DNA of 64,000 nucleotides from assembly GCF_023078375.1 (NCBI RefSeq), contig NZ_CP095554.1, positions 1,910,501-1,974,500 on the forward strand, written 5' to 3'. Origin of the DNA: Roseomonas gilardii subsp. gilardii. GTDB lineage: Bacteria > Pseudomonadota > Alphaproteobacteria > Acetobacterales > Acetobacteraceae. The position numbers and the translations under genes were made by a program. The notes beneath the pieces are model-generated. The model saw only the letters and a program-made list of their open reading frames with translations, was not told the origin of the DNA and ran no database searches. Positions 35,934 to 44,477 of this stretch are shown here, piece after piece. Positions within the stretch are counted from its first letter, which is position 1; every line of letters begins with the position of its first letter.

Positions 35934-36712
35934 CGGGCGTGCCGCGCGTCGAAATGGCGCCCGCCGGCCAGGGCGCGCAGGCGGCGCCAGAGGTCGTAGG
36001 CGCCGCCCATGCCTTCGCGCCCCTGCAACAGGGTGGTGAAGCGGTCGGCGTCGCGCGCGACGGCATCCCCGGCCAGCCGGTCCATGGTGGCGGTCAGCGC
36101 CGCGCGCAGCCGCTCCGCGCGTTCGTCGCGGGTCATCGCCGCCAGCTCGGCGCCGGGGATGGGGGGGCCGAAACCGGCGAGCATCTCGGGCTTACGCTCC
36201 GTCCAGAAAGGGTATTCCAGCGCCAGCGGCAGGAAGCGCGCGGCGGGGGCGAGTTCCGGCAGGCGCAGCAGGCCGGGCACGATGGTGACAGGCCGTTCCC
36301 GCACATCCTGGAAGCGGCCGGGCGCGTTGATCCACAGGGCATGGCCCGGCACGGACAGCACCCTCCGCGCCGTGCGCAGGAAGGCCGCCGCGCCGCGCGG
36401 CGTGCCGCTTTCCACGCCGAAGACGCCGAGCCGCCGCATGAAGCGGTAGCGGGAGAGGGCCTCCGCCTCCATCGGGATGAAGATGCGCTGGCCGGGGAAG
36501 AGGGCGGTGGAGAGCAGCATGAAGGCCACCCCGTCCCACCAGGAGGGGTGGTTGGCGAAGACCACCAGCACCGTGCCGGGCGGGCCGGGATCGGGCTGCC
36601 CCCAGCGGGCGAGGCGCAGCGCCCGCATGTGGCGGCGGCCGAAGCGGGTGAAGGCCCGGCGGAAGAAGCCGTGCCAGCGCGCGTCGTAGAGCGCGAGCGG
36701 GTCCTCCGCCAT
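35930..36712 (-). CDS. PlsC-family acyltransferase (CrtO-role candidate)
   Basis: Lysophospholipid-acyltransferase-like protein, 260 residues. The catalytic HX4D is NHPSWWD, followed by FIPMEAEALSRYRFMRRLGV with a conserved FxxR-like region, and an APGRFQD segment in place of the usual EGTRS. The C-terminal third is helical. In the carotenoid operon it could add a fatty acyl group to the sugar, the step done by CrtO in staphyloxanthin, although CrtO belongs to a different acyltransferase family. It lies 5 bp after the upstream desaturase and overlaps the glycosyltransferase gene. Confidence 0.8.
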   Translation of the reverse strand: MAEDPLALYDARWHGFFRRAFTRFGRRHMRALRLARWGQPDPGPPGTVLVVFANHPSWWDGVAFMLLSTALFPGQRIFIPMEAEALSRYRFMRRLGVFGVESGTPRGAAAFLRTARRVLSVPGHALWINAPGRFQDVRERPVTIVPGLLRLPELAPAARFLPLALEYPFWTERKPEMLAGFGPPIPGAELAAMTRDERAERLRAALTATMDRLAGDAVARDADRFTTLLQGREGMGGAYDLWRRLRALAGGRHFDARHAR

Positions 36713-36717
36713 GGCGG

Positions 36718-38313
36718 CTACTCGGCCGCCTGGGGCATGTCGGCCTCCCGCAATCCCGCCCGTTCCGCCGCCTCGCCCATGCCGCGTCCGCCGAGGTCGC
36801 GGTCCAGCGCATCCGCCGCGATCCAGCCGGACATCATCACCATGGGCATGCCGGGTCCCGGATGCGCCGCGCCGCCGGCGAGGTAGAGGCCCTTCACGGC
36901 GCGCGAACGGTTGCCCGGCTTGAAGGCGCCGAGGAAGGTGCCGTGCGAGGCGAGGCCGTAGATGGCGCCGTTCAGCACCTTGTATCGGTCGTGGATGTCC
37001 TGCGGCGTCAGGGCGCGCTCCACCACGATGCGCTCCTCGATATCCTCCATCCCGGCGCTGCGCTTCAGCTTGCCGAGGATGGTTTGCCGGTAGGCGGGCA
37101 GCATCTTCGACCAGTCGTGATGCGGGCGCAGATAAGGCGTGTGGACGAGGACGTAGAGCGCCTCGCCGCCTTCCGGCGCCACGGAAGGGTCGCTGGCGGA
37201 GGGCGCGGCGAGATAGGCGGTCGGGTCCGGCGCCGGCTCGCCCTTGCGGTAGATGCTGTCGAACTCTTCCTCCGCGTCGCGGGAGAAGACGAAGTCGTGG
37301 TGGGCGAGGTGTTCGTAGCGCTTCCGCAGCCCGAGATAGAGCACCACGCCGGAGCAGGCGGGCTCGTAGCCCTTGCGCGCGTATTTCCGGCCGGTCTCGC
37401 CGCCGACGAGTTCCCGGTAGGTACGGATGGCATCCATGTTGGAGATGACGGCATCGCAGGCGATGCGCTTGCCGCCCGCGACGACGCCCTTCACACTTTT
37501 TCCCCCTGGACCGTCCTGGATGTCGAAGCCGGTGACCTCCACGCCCGGGCGCAGGTCGGCGCCGAGGCCGGCCGCCAGCTTCGCCAGCCCTTCCGCCACG
37601 GCGCGCGTGCCGCCGACGGGATACCAGACGCCTTCGCTCGCCTGCATGTCGCCGATCGAGCAGAGCACCGCCGGGGCCTTGTAGGGGTTGGAGCCGACAT
37701 ACTGGCAGTAGTGGTCCAGCATCTGCGCCAGGCGCTCGTCCGGCACGTGGTGGCGGATGACCTTCGCCACGTTCTGTCCCATGCGCAGGCTCAGCACGTC
37801 CTTCATCGTGCCGGGCTGCATGTTGCTCTTCCAGTCGATCGTGTCGAAGAGATCCTCGACCGGCTTCCAGAAGAAGAACTTCTCCGACACGCCATGCAGG
37901 TGCCGGGCCAGCTTCTGGAACTTCTCGTAGCCTGGGCCGAGATTCCGGCCCGGCGCGAAATCCTCCATGGCACGGGCCATGGCGGGCACGTCCTCCCGCA
38001 GGTCGATGCGCGTGCCATCCTCGAAGAAGCAGCGCCATTGCGGGTCGAGGCGGATCAGCGGCAGTTCCGCCTGCTGGTCACGCCCGGCCTCGGCGAAGAT
38101 CCGCCGCAGCACGCGCGGCACGGTCAGGATGGTCGGCCCCATGTCGAAGCGGAAGCGGCCGGTGCCGTCCGGCGCCTCCAGTTCCAGCACCGCCGCCTTG
38201 CCGCCGAGCCAGGGGTTCTTGTCGAAGAGCGTCACCTGATGCCCGCGCGCCTGCGCCACCGCCGCCGCGGCGAGGCCGCCCAGGCCGGAGCCGATCACCA
38301 CCACCCGTGCCAT
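36718..38313 (-). CDS. CrtI/CrtN-family carotenoid desaturase or oxidase (second copy)
   Basis: FAD-dependent oxidoreductase of 531 residues. Dinucleotide fold VVIGSGLGGLAAAAVAQARG, the substrate-side FDMGPTILTVP, WYPVGGTRAVAEGL in the middle, and the C-terminal FAD motif GLYLAGGAAHPGPGMPMVMM. It differs clearly from the upstream family member and has the shape expected of a desaturase/oxidase pair such as CrtN plus CrtP. Which one desaturates and which oxidises the end group cannot be told by eye. 13 bp separate it from the upstream gene. Confidence 0.82.
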   Translation of the reverse strand: MARVVVIGSGLGGLAAAAVAQARGHQVTLFDKNPWLGGKAAVLELEAPDGTGRFRFDMGPTILTVPRVLRRIFAEAGRDQQAELPLIRLDPQWRCFFEDGTRIDLREDVPAMARAMEDFAPGRNLGPGYEKFQKLARHLHGVSEKFFFWKPVEDLFDTIDWKSNMQPGTMKDVLSLRMGQNVAKVIRHHVPDERLAQMLDHYCQYVGSNPYKAPAVLCSIGDMQASEGVWYPVGGTRAVAEGLAKLAAGLGADLRPGVEVTGFDIQDGPGGKSVKGVVAGGKRIACDAVISNMDAIRTYRELVGGETGRKYARKGYEPACSGVVLYLGLRKRYEHLAHHDFVFSRDAEEEFDSIYRKGEPAPDPTAYLAAPSASDPSVAPEGGEALYVLVHTPYLRPHHDWSKMLPAYRQTILGKLKRSAGMEDIEERIVVERALTPQDIHDRYKVLNGAIYGLASHGTFLGAFKPGNRSRAVKGLYLAGGAAHPGPGMPMVMMSGWIAADALDRDLGGRGMGEAAERAGLREADMPQAAE

Positions 38314-38326
38314 CGTCCCTCCCTCC

Positions 38327-39919
38327 TCAGGCTTCCGCCGGCGTGGCGGCCATCGCGCCGTGCAGCCGCGTGTCCACGCCGTGCAGGCCCAGGTCGCGCA
38401 GGCAGAGATCGGCGCTGATGCGCGCCCCTTCGTAGATCACCGGCAGGCCGGAGCCCGGATGCGTGCCGCCGCCGACGAGGTATACACCCTGCACGTCATG
38501 GAAGCGGTTGCCGGGTCGGAAGGCCAGCATCTGCCGCAGGTCGTGCGCGAGGTTGAAGGTCGCGCCGAAGCCCACCGAGAACTCGTCCCGCCAGTCCATG
38601 GGCGTCACCATGCGTTCGTAGCGGATGCGGGGCCGCAGGTCGCCGATGCCGAGCTTCCGCACGCGGTCCAGCGCCAGTTCCCGGTAGTGGCCGGCCGCCT
38701 GGTTCCAGTCCAGGCCACGGGCATCGCCCTCCCGCAGGTTGGGCACGGGGACGAGGAGGTAGAGCGCGCTGTGGCCGGGCGGGGCCATGCCGTCCTCCGT
38801 GGCGCCGGCATGTTGCAGATAGACCGAAGGAGTCTGCGGCAGCGTGCCCTCGCCGACCTCGCGCAGGTTCCGCTCGTAATCCTCGGCCAGCAGGATGCTG
38901 TGGTGCGCGAGCTGCGGGAAGGTCCCCTCCACACCGAGATAGAGCATGAAGGTGGAGCAGGAATAGCGCGCCGTCGCGATCTTGCGGTCCGGCCAGCGGC
39001 GGCGGAGATGGTCGGGGATCAGGCGCGGCGCGGCATGGGCGAAATCCGCGTTCATCACCACCGCGTCTGCGTCGAAGCGGCGCCCACCGCTCTCCACGCC
39101 GCGCGCGCGGCGGCCCTCGAAGCGGATGTGGTCCACCGGGCTGTCGAGGCGGATCTCCGCGCCCAGGCGCTCCGCCACGCGCGCCATCGCCAGCGCCACC
39201 GCGCCGCAGCCGCCGCGCGGGTGGAAGACGCCGTGCTCGTATTCCAGGAAGCTCAGGATGGTGAAGAGGCTCGGGCAGCGATAGGGGCTCATCCCGAGAT
39301 ACTTGGTCTGGAAGGAGAAGGCGAGGCGCGTGCGCGGGTCTCGGAAAAAGCGCCGCATGTCGCCATCCACGGATTTCGCCGGGCGCAGATGCGGCAGGGC
39401 GCGCAACAGCTCCGGCGCCATCATGTCGCTGGCGCGGGTGAAGGCCCGTTCCAGCACCGGGCGGAAGCTCTTCAGCTTGGCGCGGTTGTCGGCCAGGAAG
39501 CGGCGCAGGTTGCCCGCGTCGCGCGGGTCGAGCTTCGCGATCTCCGCCTCCATCCGCGGCAGGTCGGAGGTCGCGTCCAGCGTGACGCCGCCATCGCCCT
39601 GTTCGAACAGCAGCCGGTATTGCGGATCGAGGCGCAGGAGCTCCACCTCGTCGCGCAGTTCGGCGCCGCAGTCGCGGAAGATCTCCTCCAGGATGCGCGG
39701 ATAGAGGAAGAAGGTCGGCCCCAGGTCGAAGCGGTAGCCGCCCGGCGTCTCCAGGCGCCGGTTGCGCCCGCCGATCACGCCGTCCTTCTCCAGCACGGTG
39801 ACGCGGACCCCCCGCGCGGCCAGGAGCATCGCGGCGGCGAGGCCGCCCGGCCCGGCGCCGATGACCACGGCCTGTGGACGGTCGGCCCGGATCGAGGGAG
39901 TGTAGAGGGGAGCGTTCAT
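38327..39919 (-). CDS. CrtI/CrtN-family carotenoid desaturase (first copy)
   Basis: FAD-dependent desaturase, 530 residues, first gene of the operon. N-terminal AVVIGAGPGGLAAAMLLAAR and GGRNRRLETPGGYRFDLGPT, central FHPRGGCGAVALAMARVAER, C-terminal GVYLVGGGTHPGSGLPVIYE. The last motif (HPGSGLPVIYE) is what I associate with proteobacterial C30/squalene-acting members, though a C40 phytoene substrate cannot be excluded. The ATG at 39919 follows a gap with a 12-bp palindrome. No crtM/crtB-type synthase is in the window, so the precursor must come from elsewhere. Confidence 0.85.
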   Translation of the reverse strand: MNAPLYTPSIRADRPQAVVIGAGPGGLAAAMLLAARGVRVTVLEKDGVIGGRNRRLETPGGYRFDLGPTFFLYPRILEEIFRDCGAELRDEVELLRLDPQYRLLFEQGDGGVTLDATSDLPRMEAEIAKLDPRDAGNLRRFLADNRAKLKSFRPVLERAFTRASDMMAPELLRALPHLRPAKSVDGDMRRFFRDPRTRLAFSFQTKYLGMSPYRCPSLFTILSFLEYEHGVFHPRGGCGAVALAMARVAERLGAEIRLDSPVDHIRFEGRRARGVESGGRRFDADAVVMNADFAHAAPRLIPDHLRRRWPDRKIATARYSCSTFMLYLGVEGTFPQLAHHSILLAEDYERNLREVGEGTLPQTPSVYLQHAGATEDGMAPPGHSALYLLVPVPNLREGDARGLDWNQAAGHYRELALDRVRKLGIGDLRPRIRYERMVTPMDWRDEFSVGFGATFNLAHDLRQMLAFRPGNRFHDVQGVYLVGGGTHPGSGLPVIYEGARISADLCLRDLGLHGVDTRLHGAMAATPAEA

Positions 39920-39971
39920 CGTGTGGCGCTGGATCCGGACGGGCGAGGGGAACGGGTGGTGAACCGTCCAT

Positions 39972-39983
39972 GTTCGTGCGAAC
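39972..39983. promoter_or_regulatory. 12-bp palindrome upstream of the crt-like operon
   Basis: GTTCGTGCGAAC, a perfect palindrome 53 bp before the first operon start codon; a GAAC half at 39961 extends the pattern (GAAC-N7-GTTC). It is a plausible operator. No promoter consensus is clear beside it. Confidence 0.3.
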
Positions 39984-40052
39984 CGGCGGCCCGCAAGACC
40001 CGCATCGCCTTGGGACGGGCCATGCTCCGGTTTTCGTGACCCGGTCCGGCGC

Positions 40053-41195
40053 TCAGCCGGTGGGGAGGAGGTGCGGCGGCAGCTCGGCCTGCCCGGCCAC
40101 CCAGGCGGCGAGGGCGGGGAAGTGTTCCGGCCCGGCGGCCGCGGCGGCCAGGGCGTCGCCCAGCACCGGGCCGAACTTGAAGCCATGGCCGGAGGTACCG
40201 CAGAGGGCGAGGCAATGCTCCCCCGGGCGGGCCAGGGTGATGCGTTCCTCCGGCGAGACCTCATAGTAGCAGGCCCGGGCGCCCAGCACCCGGTAGCCCG
40301 CGGCATCGCGCAGGCGCGGGCGGGCGAGGGCGAGGATTTCCTCCGCCTCGGCCGCGCTGGCCTCGCGCGGGTCCTCCGGATCGCCGCGCATCGAGAAGCG
40401 GTGGTCGCCGATCTTCAGCGGCGTGCCGGCCACCGGCGGCACGGCATAGAAGCCGCCGCTGGGCGAGAGGTCCAGTAGCATCGGCGCGGCCTCCCAGGCG
40501 GCACGGTGTGCGGCGGGCGGCTCCAGGAAGACCACGATCTGGCGCGAGGGCGTGGCGCGCGGAGCGAGTTCCGGCAGCAGGGCGGCGGTCCAGGGGCCGG
40601 CCGCCAGGACCAGGAGGTCGGCGCCCGCCACCGTGCCGTTCGCGAGCCGTACCTGCCCCCGGGCGGGGTCCACCGCCTCCACCCGCGCCCGGCGCAGCGT
40701 GACGCCGGAGGCCCCCAGGTACCGCGCCAGCCCGGCCACGATGCGCTCCGCCAGCAGCACCCCGCCGCTGGGCAGGAAGGCCGCCTCGGCGAGCCCGGCC
40801 GGGTCGAGCATGGGGAAGCGGGCGGTGAGGCCGGCGGGCGGGATTTCCTCCAGCCGGTGCCCCGCCGGGGCCAGGGCGGCGCGGCTGGCGGCCAGCCAGC
40901 TGTCCTGCGCATCCGCCAGCATCAGCGTGCCAGTGGGGATGTAGGGCGCCTCCCCGATGGCGGCGAAGAGGCGGTCCCAGGCCCGGTGGGCGCGGTCCAC
41001 CATGCGCATGTAGACGGCCTCCGCCCCATAGGCGTGGCGGATCAGCCGGTGATGGTCCACCGAGGAGCCGCGCGGGTTGGGGCAGCCATCCTGCTCCAGC
41101 AGTTCCACCGCCCAGCCCGCCCGGTGCAGTGTCCAGGCGGAGCAGAGCCCCATGATGCCGCCGCCGACCACCAGCGCCTTTCCGATCCCTGCCAT
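40053..41195 (-). CDS. FAD-dependent amine oxidase, sarcosine oxidase (MSOX/SolA)-like
   Basis: Monomeric sarcosine oxidase-like flavoenzyme (DAO family), 380 residues. FAD fold ALVVGGGIMGLCSAWTLHRA, the HHRLIRHAYG segment, GTPLKIGDHRFS, the cysteine in ACYYEVSPEERI where this family binds FAD covalently, and the C-terminal LCGTSGHGFKFGPVLGDALA. It would oxidise a secondary N-methyl amino acid to the imine with peroxide release. The substrate is not readable. It precedes the crt-like operon on the same strand, but the 133-bp gap suggests independent units. Confidence 0.85.
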   Translation of the reverse strand: MAGIGKALVVGGGIMGLCSAWTLHRAGWAVELLEQDGCPNPRGSSVDHHRLIRHAYGAEAVYMRMVDRAHRAWDRLFAAIGEAPYIPTGTLMLADAQDSWLAASRAALAPAGHRLEEIPPAGLTARFPMLDPAGLAEAAFLPSGGVLLAERIVAGLARYLGASGVTLRRARVEAVDPARGQVRLANGTVAGADLLVLAAGPWTAALLPELAPRATPSRQIVVFLEPPAAHRAAWEAAPMLLDLSPSGGFYAVPPVAGTPLKIGDHRFSMRGDPEDPREASAAEAEEILALARPRLRDAAGYRVLGARACYYEVSPEERITLARPGEHCLALCGTSGHGFKFGPVLGDALAAAAAGPEHFPALAAWVAGQAELPPHLLPTG

Positions 41196-41305
41196 GCCAC
41201 GCTGCTCCCCCTGCCGGTGACGCCGTCCCGCCCGGTGCGAATCAGCGCCGGGCGCGGAAGGCTGGACCAGGACGGCGGCGTGCGGAAGCCGTGGGGTGCG
41301 TGCCC

Positions 41306-41455
41306 TCAGGGATGCAGCAGGCCGCGGAGCAGGAAGGCCACGGCACCCACCGTCAGCACGCCGCAGAGCCAGAGCAGCACGAACCAGCCGAGGCGCCGCC
41401 AGCGCCCGCCGGGCGGCGTTCCCCCGGGGCCGCGCCCGTCAGTGATAACCGGCAC
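41306..41455 (-). CDS. DUF2474 small subunit of bd-type oxidase
   Basis: Single-helix protein with the DUF2474 pattern RRLGWFVLLWLCGVLTVGAV followed by AFLLRGLLHP. Such proteins sit just after cydAB and are thought to act like CydX, stabilising the oxidase. A GTG at 41455, overlapping the cydB end by 17 bp, gives 49 residues; the frame is open to 41491. Start uncertain, identity good. Confidence 0.65.
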   Translation of the reverse strand: MPVITDGRGPGGTPPGGRWRRLGWFVLLWLCGVLTVGAVAFLLRGLLHP

Positions 41456-42473
41456 CGGCCCGGACCTTGCCACGGAACAGCCAGTACACATAGCCCGTGT
41501 AGCCCAGCACGATCGGCAGCATGACCAGGGCCCCGACCAGCAGGAAGATCTGCGAGGAGGCCGGCGCCGCCGCCTGCCAGATGGTGACCGAGGGCGGCAC
41601 GATATGCGGGTACATGCTGATGCCGAAGCCGATATAGGTGACCAGGAAGATCACCAGCGCCAGCACGAAGGGCTTCGCATCCGCCCAGAGCCCATGCTGG
41701 TCCGCATCCCGCACCGCGCGGAAATACAGCCAGGCCAGGACCAGCACGATCACCGGCACCGGGGCGGCGAGGATGATGTTCGGGAAGCTCAGCCAGCGCG
41801 CCGCGAAGGCGGGTTGCAGGAAGGGCATGGTGACCGACACCACGAGGATGAAGAACAGCACCACCGCCATCATGCTGCCCGCCTGGTGCCGGGCGCGGTC
41901 ATGCAGCGCGCCCTCCGTCTTCCACAGCAGCCAGCAGGCGCCGAGCGCGCCGTAGCCGGTGACGAGCGCCAGGCCGGTGAGCACGGAGAAGGGCGTCAGC
42001 CAGTCCCACCAGCCGCCGGCATAGGCGTTGTTCTCGACATGGATGCCCTGCACGAAGGCGCCGAGGGCGATGCCCTGGCAGAAGGTGGCGACGTAGGAGC
42101 CCCAGCAGAAGGCGCGGTCCCACCATCTCTGCTGCGTCTCGTTGGCGGCGCGGAAGCGCATCTCGAAGGAGACGCCGCGGAAGACCAGGGCCAGCAGCAT
42201 CAGGATGACCGGCAGGTAGAGCGCCGGCAGGATGATGGAGAAGGCGAGCGGGAAGGCCGGCATCAGCCCGACACCGCCCAGCACCAGCCAGGTCTCGTTG
42301 CCGTCCCAGACCGGGGCGATGCTGTTCACCGCCACGTCCCGGTCCTCCTTGCGCGGCATGACCGGGAAGAGGATGCCGACGCCGAGGTCGAAGCCGTCGA
42401 GGCAGACATAGACGAAGACCGCGACGGCGATGAGGAAGGCCCAGATGAAGGCCAGGACATGGGGGTCGAGCAT
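41439..42473 (-). CDS. cydB: cytochrome bd-type quinol oxidase subunit II (CioB/CydB)
   Basis: Membrane subunit of the bd oxidase, 344 residues with eight or nine predicted helices. It has YVCLDGFDLGVGILFPVMPR, NSIAPVWDGNETWLVLGG (a CydB hallmark), LVFRGVSFEMRF and the final IVLGYTGYVYWLFRGKV. It pairs with the upstream cydA (6 bp gap). Oxygen reduction by this enzyme gives tolerance to cyanide and low oxygen. Confidence 0.92.
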   Translation of the reverse strand: MLDPHVLAFIWAFLIAVAVFVYVCLDGFDLGVGILFPVMPRKEDRDVAVNSIAPVWDGNETWLVLGGVGLMPAFPLAFSIILPALYLPVILMLLALVFRGVSFEMRFRAANETQQRWWDRAFCWGSYVATFCQGIALGAFVQGIHVENNAYAGGWWDWLTPFSVLTGLALVTGYGALGACWLLWKTEGALHDRARHQAGSMMAVVLFFILVVSVTMPFLQPAFAARWLSFPNIILAAPVPVIVLVLAWLYFRAVRDADQHGLWADAKPFVLALVIFLVTYIGFGISMYPHIVPPSVTIWQAAAPASSQIFLLVGALVMLPIVLGYTGYVYWLFRGKVRAGAGYH

Positions 42474-42479
42474 CTCGCC

Positions 42480-43943
42480 TCACTCCGCCGGCTGGATCTG
42501 GGGACGCGGATCGGCACCGTGCTGGGCCGAGGGGGCGGGGGTGGTACCCGCCGAGCGGATCGGCTTGTCGGTGGGCGGCCCTTCCTCCTGCGCCTGCGGC
42601 GTCTGCGAGAAGAGGCGGAAGAGGAACCAGATCCCGGCGCCGAAGACGACGAAATAGACGATGGCGAAGGCCACGAGCGATGTGGCCACGGCCGGCGCCC
42701 CGACCGGCGCGACGCTGTGGGCCGTCGTCAGGTGGCCATAGACGGTGAAGGGCTGCCGCCCGGCCTCCGTCACGATCCAGCCCGCCGTCACGGCGAGCAG
42801 CCCGGCGGGGCCCATGGCGATGGCAGCGCGCAGCAGCCAGGGCGTGTCGTAGAGCCGCCCGCGCAGGCGCAGCACGAGGCTGCTGAGCCCCAGCGCGATC
42901 ATCAGCAGGCCGAGCGCCACCATGACGCGGAAGGCGAAGAAGACCAGCGGGATGTTGGTCGGCCAGTGGTCGCGCGGCAGGTCCTTCAGCCCGCGCACCT
43001 CGCCGGTCCAGCTATGGGTGAGGTAGAGGCTGGCGAGGTTCGGGATGCCGATCTGCAACCGCGTCCGCTCCTCCTCCGCCGAGGGAATGCCGAAGAGGAT
43101 GGCGGGGGCGCCGCGCTCCGTCTCGAAATGCCCCTCCATGGCGGCGAGCTTGGCGGGCTGGTGGTGGAAGGTGTTGCCACCATGCAGGTCGCCCAGCACC
43201 GCCTGGATGGGCGCCACGATGGTGAGCATCCACATCGCCATGGAGAACATCACCCGGGCACGCGGATTGGCCTCCCGCGTGCCGAGCGTGTCGTTGCGCC
43301 GCTCCCGCAGCACATGGAAGGCGCCGACCGCGCCGACGATCAGCGCGGTGGTGAGATAGGCGCCCGTGACGGTGTGCAGGAAGCGGTAGGGGAAGGAAGG
43401 GTTGAAGATGATCGCCCACCAGTCCTCCGGATGGAAGCTGCCATCGGGCGCGAGGCTGAAGCCCTGCGGCGTCTGCATCCAGGAATTGGCGGAGAGGATC
43501 CAGAAGGCGGAGAAGCAGGTGCCGAGCGCCACGAGGCAGGTGGCGGTGAAGTGCAGCCCCTTGCCCACGCGCTCCAGCCCGAAGAGCATCACGCCGAGGA
43601 AGCCGGCCTCCAGGAAGAAGGCGGTCAGCACCTCATAGCCCAGCAGCGGCCCGAGGATCGGCCCCGCCAGGCGCGACAGCTCCGACCAGTTGGTGCCGAA
43701 CTGGTAGGACATGACGATGCCCGAGACCACGCCCATGGCGAAGGCGACGGCGAAGATCTTCAGCCAGTAGCGGAAGGTGTCGAGATAGACGGCATTCCCC
43801 GTCCAGAGCCAGCGTGCCTCCAGCACCGCGAGGTAGGAGGCGAGGCCGATGGTGAAGGCGGGAAAGAGGAAGTGCCAGACCACGACGAAGGCGAACTGGA
43901 AGCGGGCGAGGTCCAGCGCGCTGGGCAGCAGGGACTCGATCAT
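42480..43943 (-). CDS. cydA: cytochrome bd-type quinol oxidase subunit I (CioA/CydA)
   Basis: Catalytic subunit, 487 residues, carrying hemes b558, b595 and d. It begins LDLARFQFAFVVVWHFLFPA with the heme histidine, then GVVSGIVMSYQFGTNWSELS, and WIVTEAGRQPFTVYG. The periplasmic Q-loop is short, which marks the cyanide-insensitive CIO class. GGAG lies at good distance before the ATG at 43943. It is followed by cydB and the DUF2474 gene. Confidence 0.92.
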   Translation of the reverse strand: MIESLLPSALDLARFQFAFVVVWHFLFPAFTIGLASYLAVLEARWLWTGNAVYLDTFRYWLKIFAVAFAMGVVSGIVMSYQFGTNWSELSRLAGPILGPLLGYEVLTAFFLEAGFLGVMLFGLERVGKGLHFTATCLVALGTCFSAFWILSANSWMQTPQGFSLAPDGSFHPEDWWAIIFNPSFPYRFLHTVTGAYLTTALIVGAVGAFHVLRERRNDTLGTREANPRARVMFSMAMWMLTIVAPIQAVLGDLHGGNTFHHQPAKLAAMEGHFETERGAPAILFGIPSAEEERTRLQIGIPNLASLYLTHSWTGEVRGLKDLPRDHWPTNIPLVFFAFRVMVALGLLMIALGLSSLVLRLRGRLYDTPWLLRAAIAMGPAGLLAVTAGWIVTEAGRQPFTVYGHLTTAHSVAPVGAPAVATSLVAFAIVYFVVFGAGIWFLFRLFSQTPQAQEEGPPTDKPIRSAGTTPAPSAQHGADPRPQIQPAE

Positions 43944-44022
43944 GGGCGGGGGCTCCACGGATTCGGGCATCGCGCGCCGGCAGTTGAGCGCGGTGGGCGG
44001 TGCGGGATGGGTCACAAACGCG

Positions 44023-44047
44023 AGGGCTGGCGCATCAGCCCTCTTTT
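44023..44047 (+). terminator. isolated intrinsic-terminator-like hairpin
   Basis: AGGGCTG-GCGCAT-CAGCCCT followed by CTTTT, a 7-bp stem with a short U-run, reading on the plus strand within the 251-bp gap between cydA and the methyltransferase remnant. No plus-strand gene lies before it, so it may end antisense or an sRNA-like transcript, or be a relic. Confidence 0.35.
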
Positions 44048-44194
44048 CCGGGAATGGCTCCCCCGGCTTCCCCAGGGCCGGGCGCGATGGAGACCGCCCT
44101 GTCCTTCGCATCGGGCCGGCGGATGGCGAGCGCGTCGCGCAGCCTGTCATGCTCCGCCCCCGACTCCCTGAAAGAGGGCATCATGGAGAGAGAG

Positions 44195-44455
44195 ATGGCC
44201 CAGAACATCTATGACGACCCGGAATTCTTCCGTGGCTACAGTCGCCTGGACCGTTCCGTCCACGGGCTGGACGGCGCGCCCGAACGGCCCGCCATCCAGG
44301 CGATGCTGCCGGATCTGCGCGGGCGGCGCGTCGTCGATCTCGGCTGCGGCTTCGGCTGGTTCGCCCGCTGGGCGGCGGAACAGGGAGCGGCGCAGCCCGC
44401 CCTGGCGGAGGAGATGGACCGGCCGATGATGGCCCTCCTCGCCGCGCAGCGGTGA
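44195..44455 (+). pseudogene. truncated class I SAM methyltransferase
   Basis: N-terminal piece of a methyltransferase: MAQNIYDDPEFFRGYSRLDR, GLDGAPERPAIQAML, and SAM motif I RRVVDLGCGFGWFARWAAEQ. Homology stops after about 65 residues, where motif I should lead into the acidic loop; a short non-homologous tail then reaches a stop. Full-length relatives have roughly 240 residues, so about two thirds is missing, and the convergent GntP gene begins 22 bp on. I see no remainder in another frame. An ATG at 44183 is an alternative start. Confidence 0.65.
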
Positions 44456-44477
44456 GGGGGAAGCGGCCCCCCTCGCG

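Noticed and set aside
40506-44171. 1221-codon open frame on the plus strand
   Set aside because: Antisense to the amine oxidase and cydAB; repetitive His/Gln/Glu/Arg composition typical of shadow frames.
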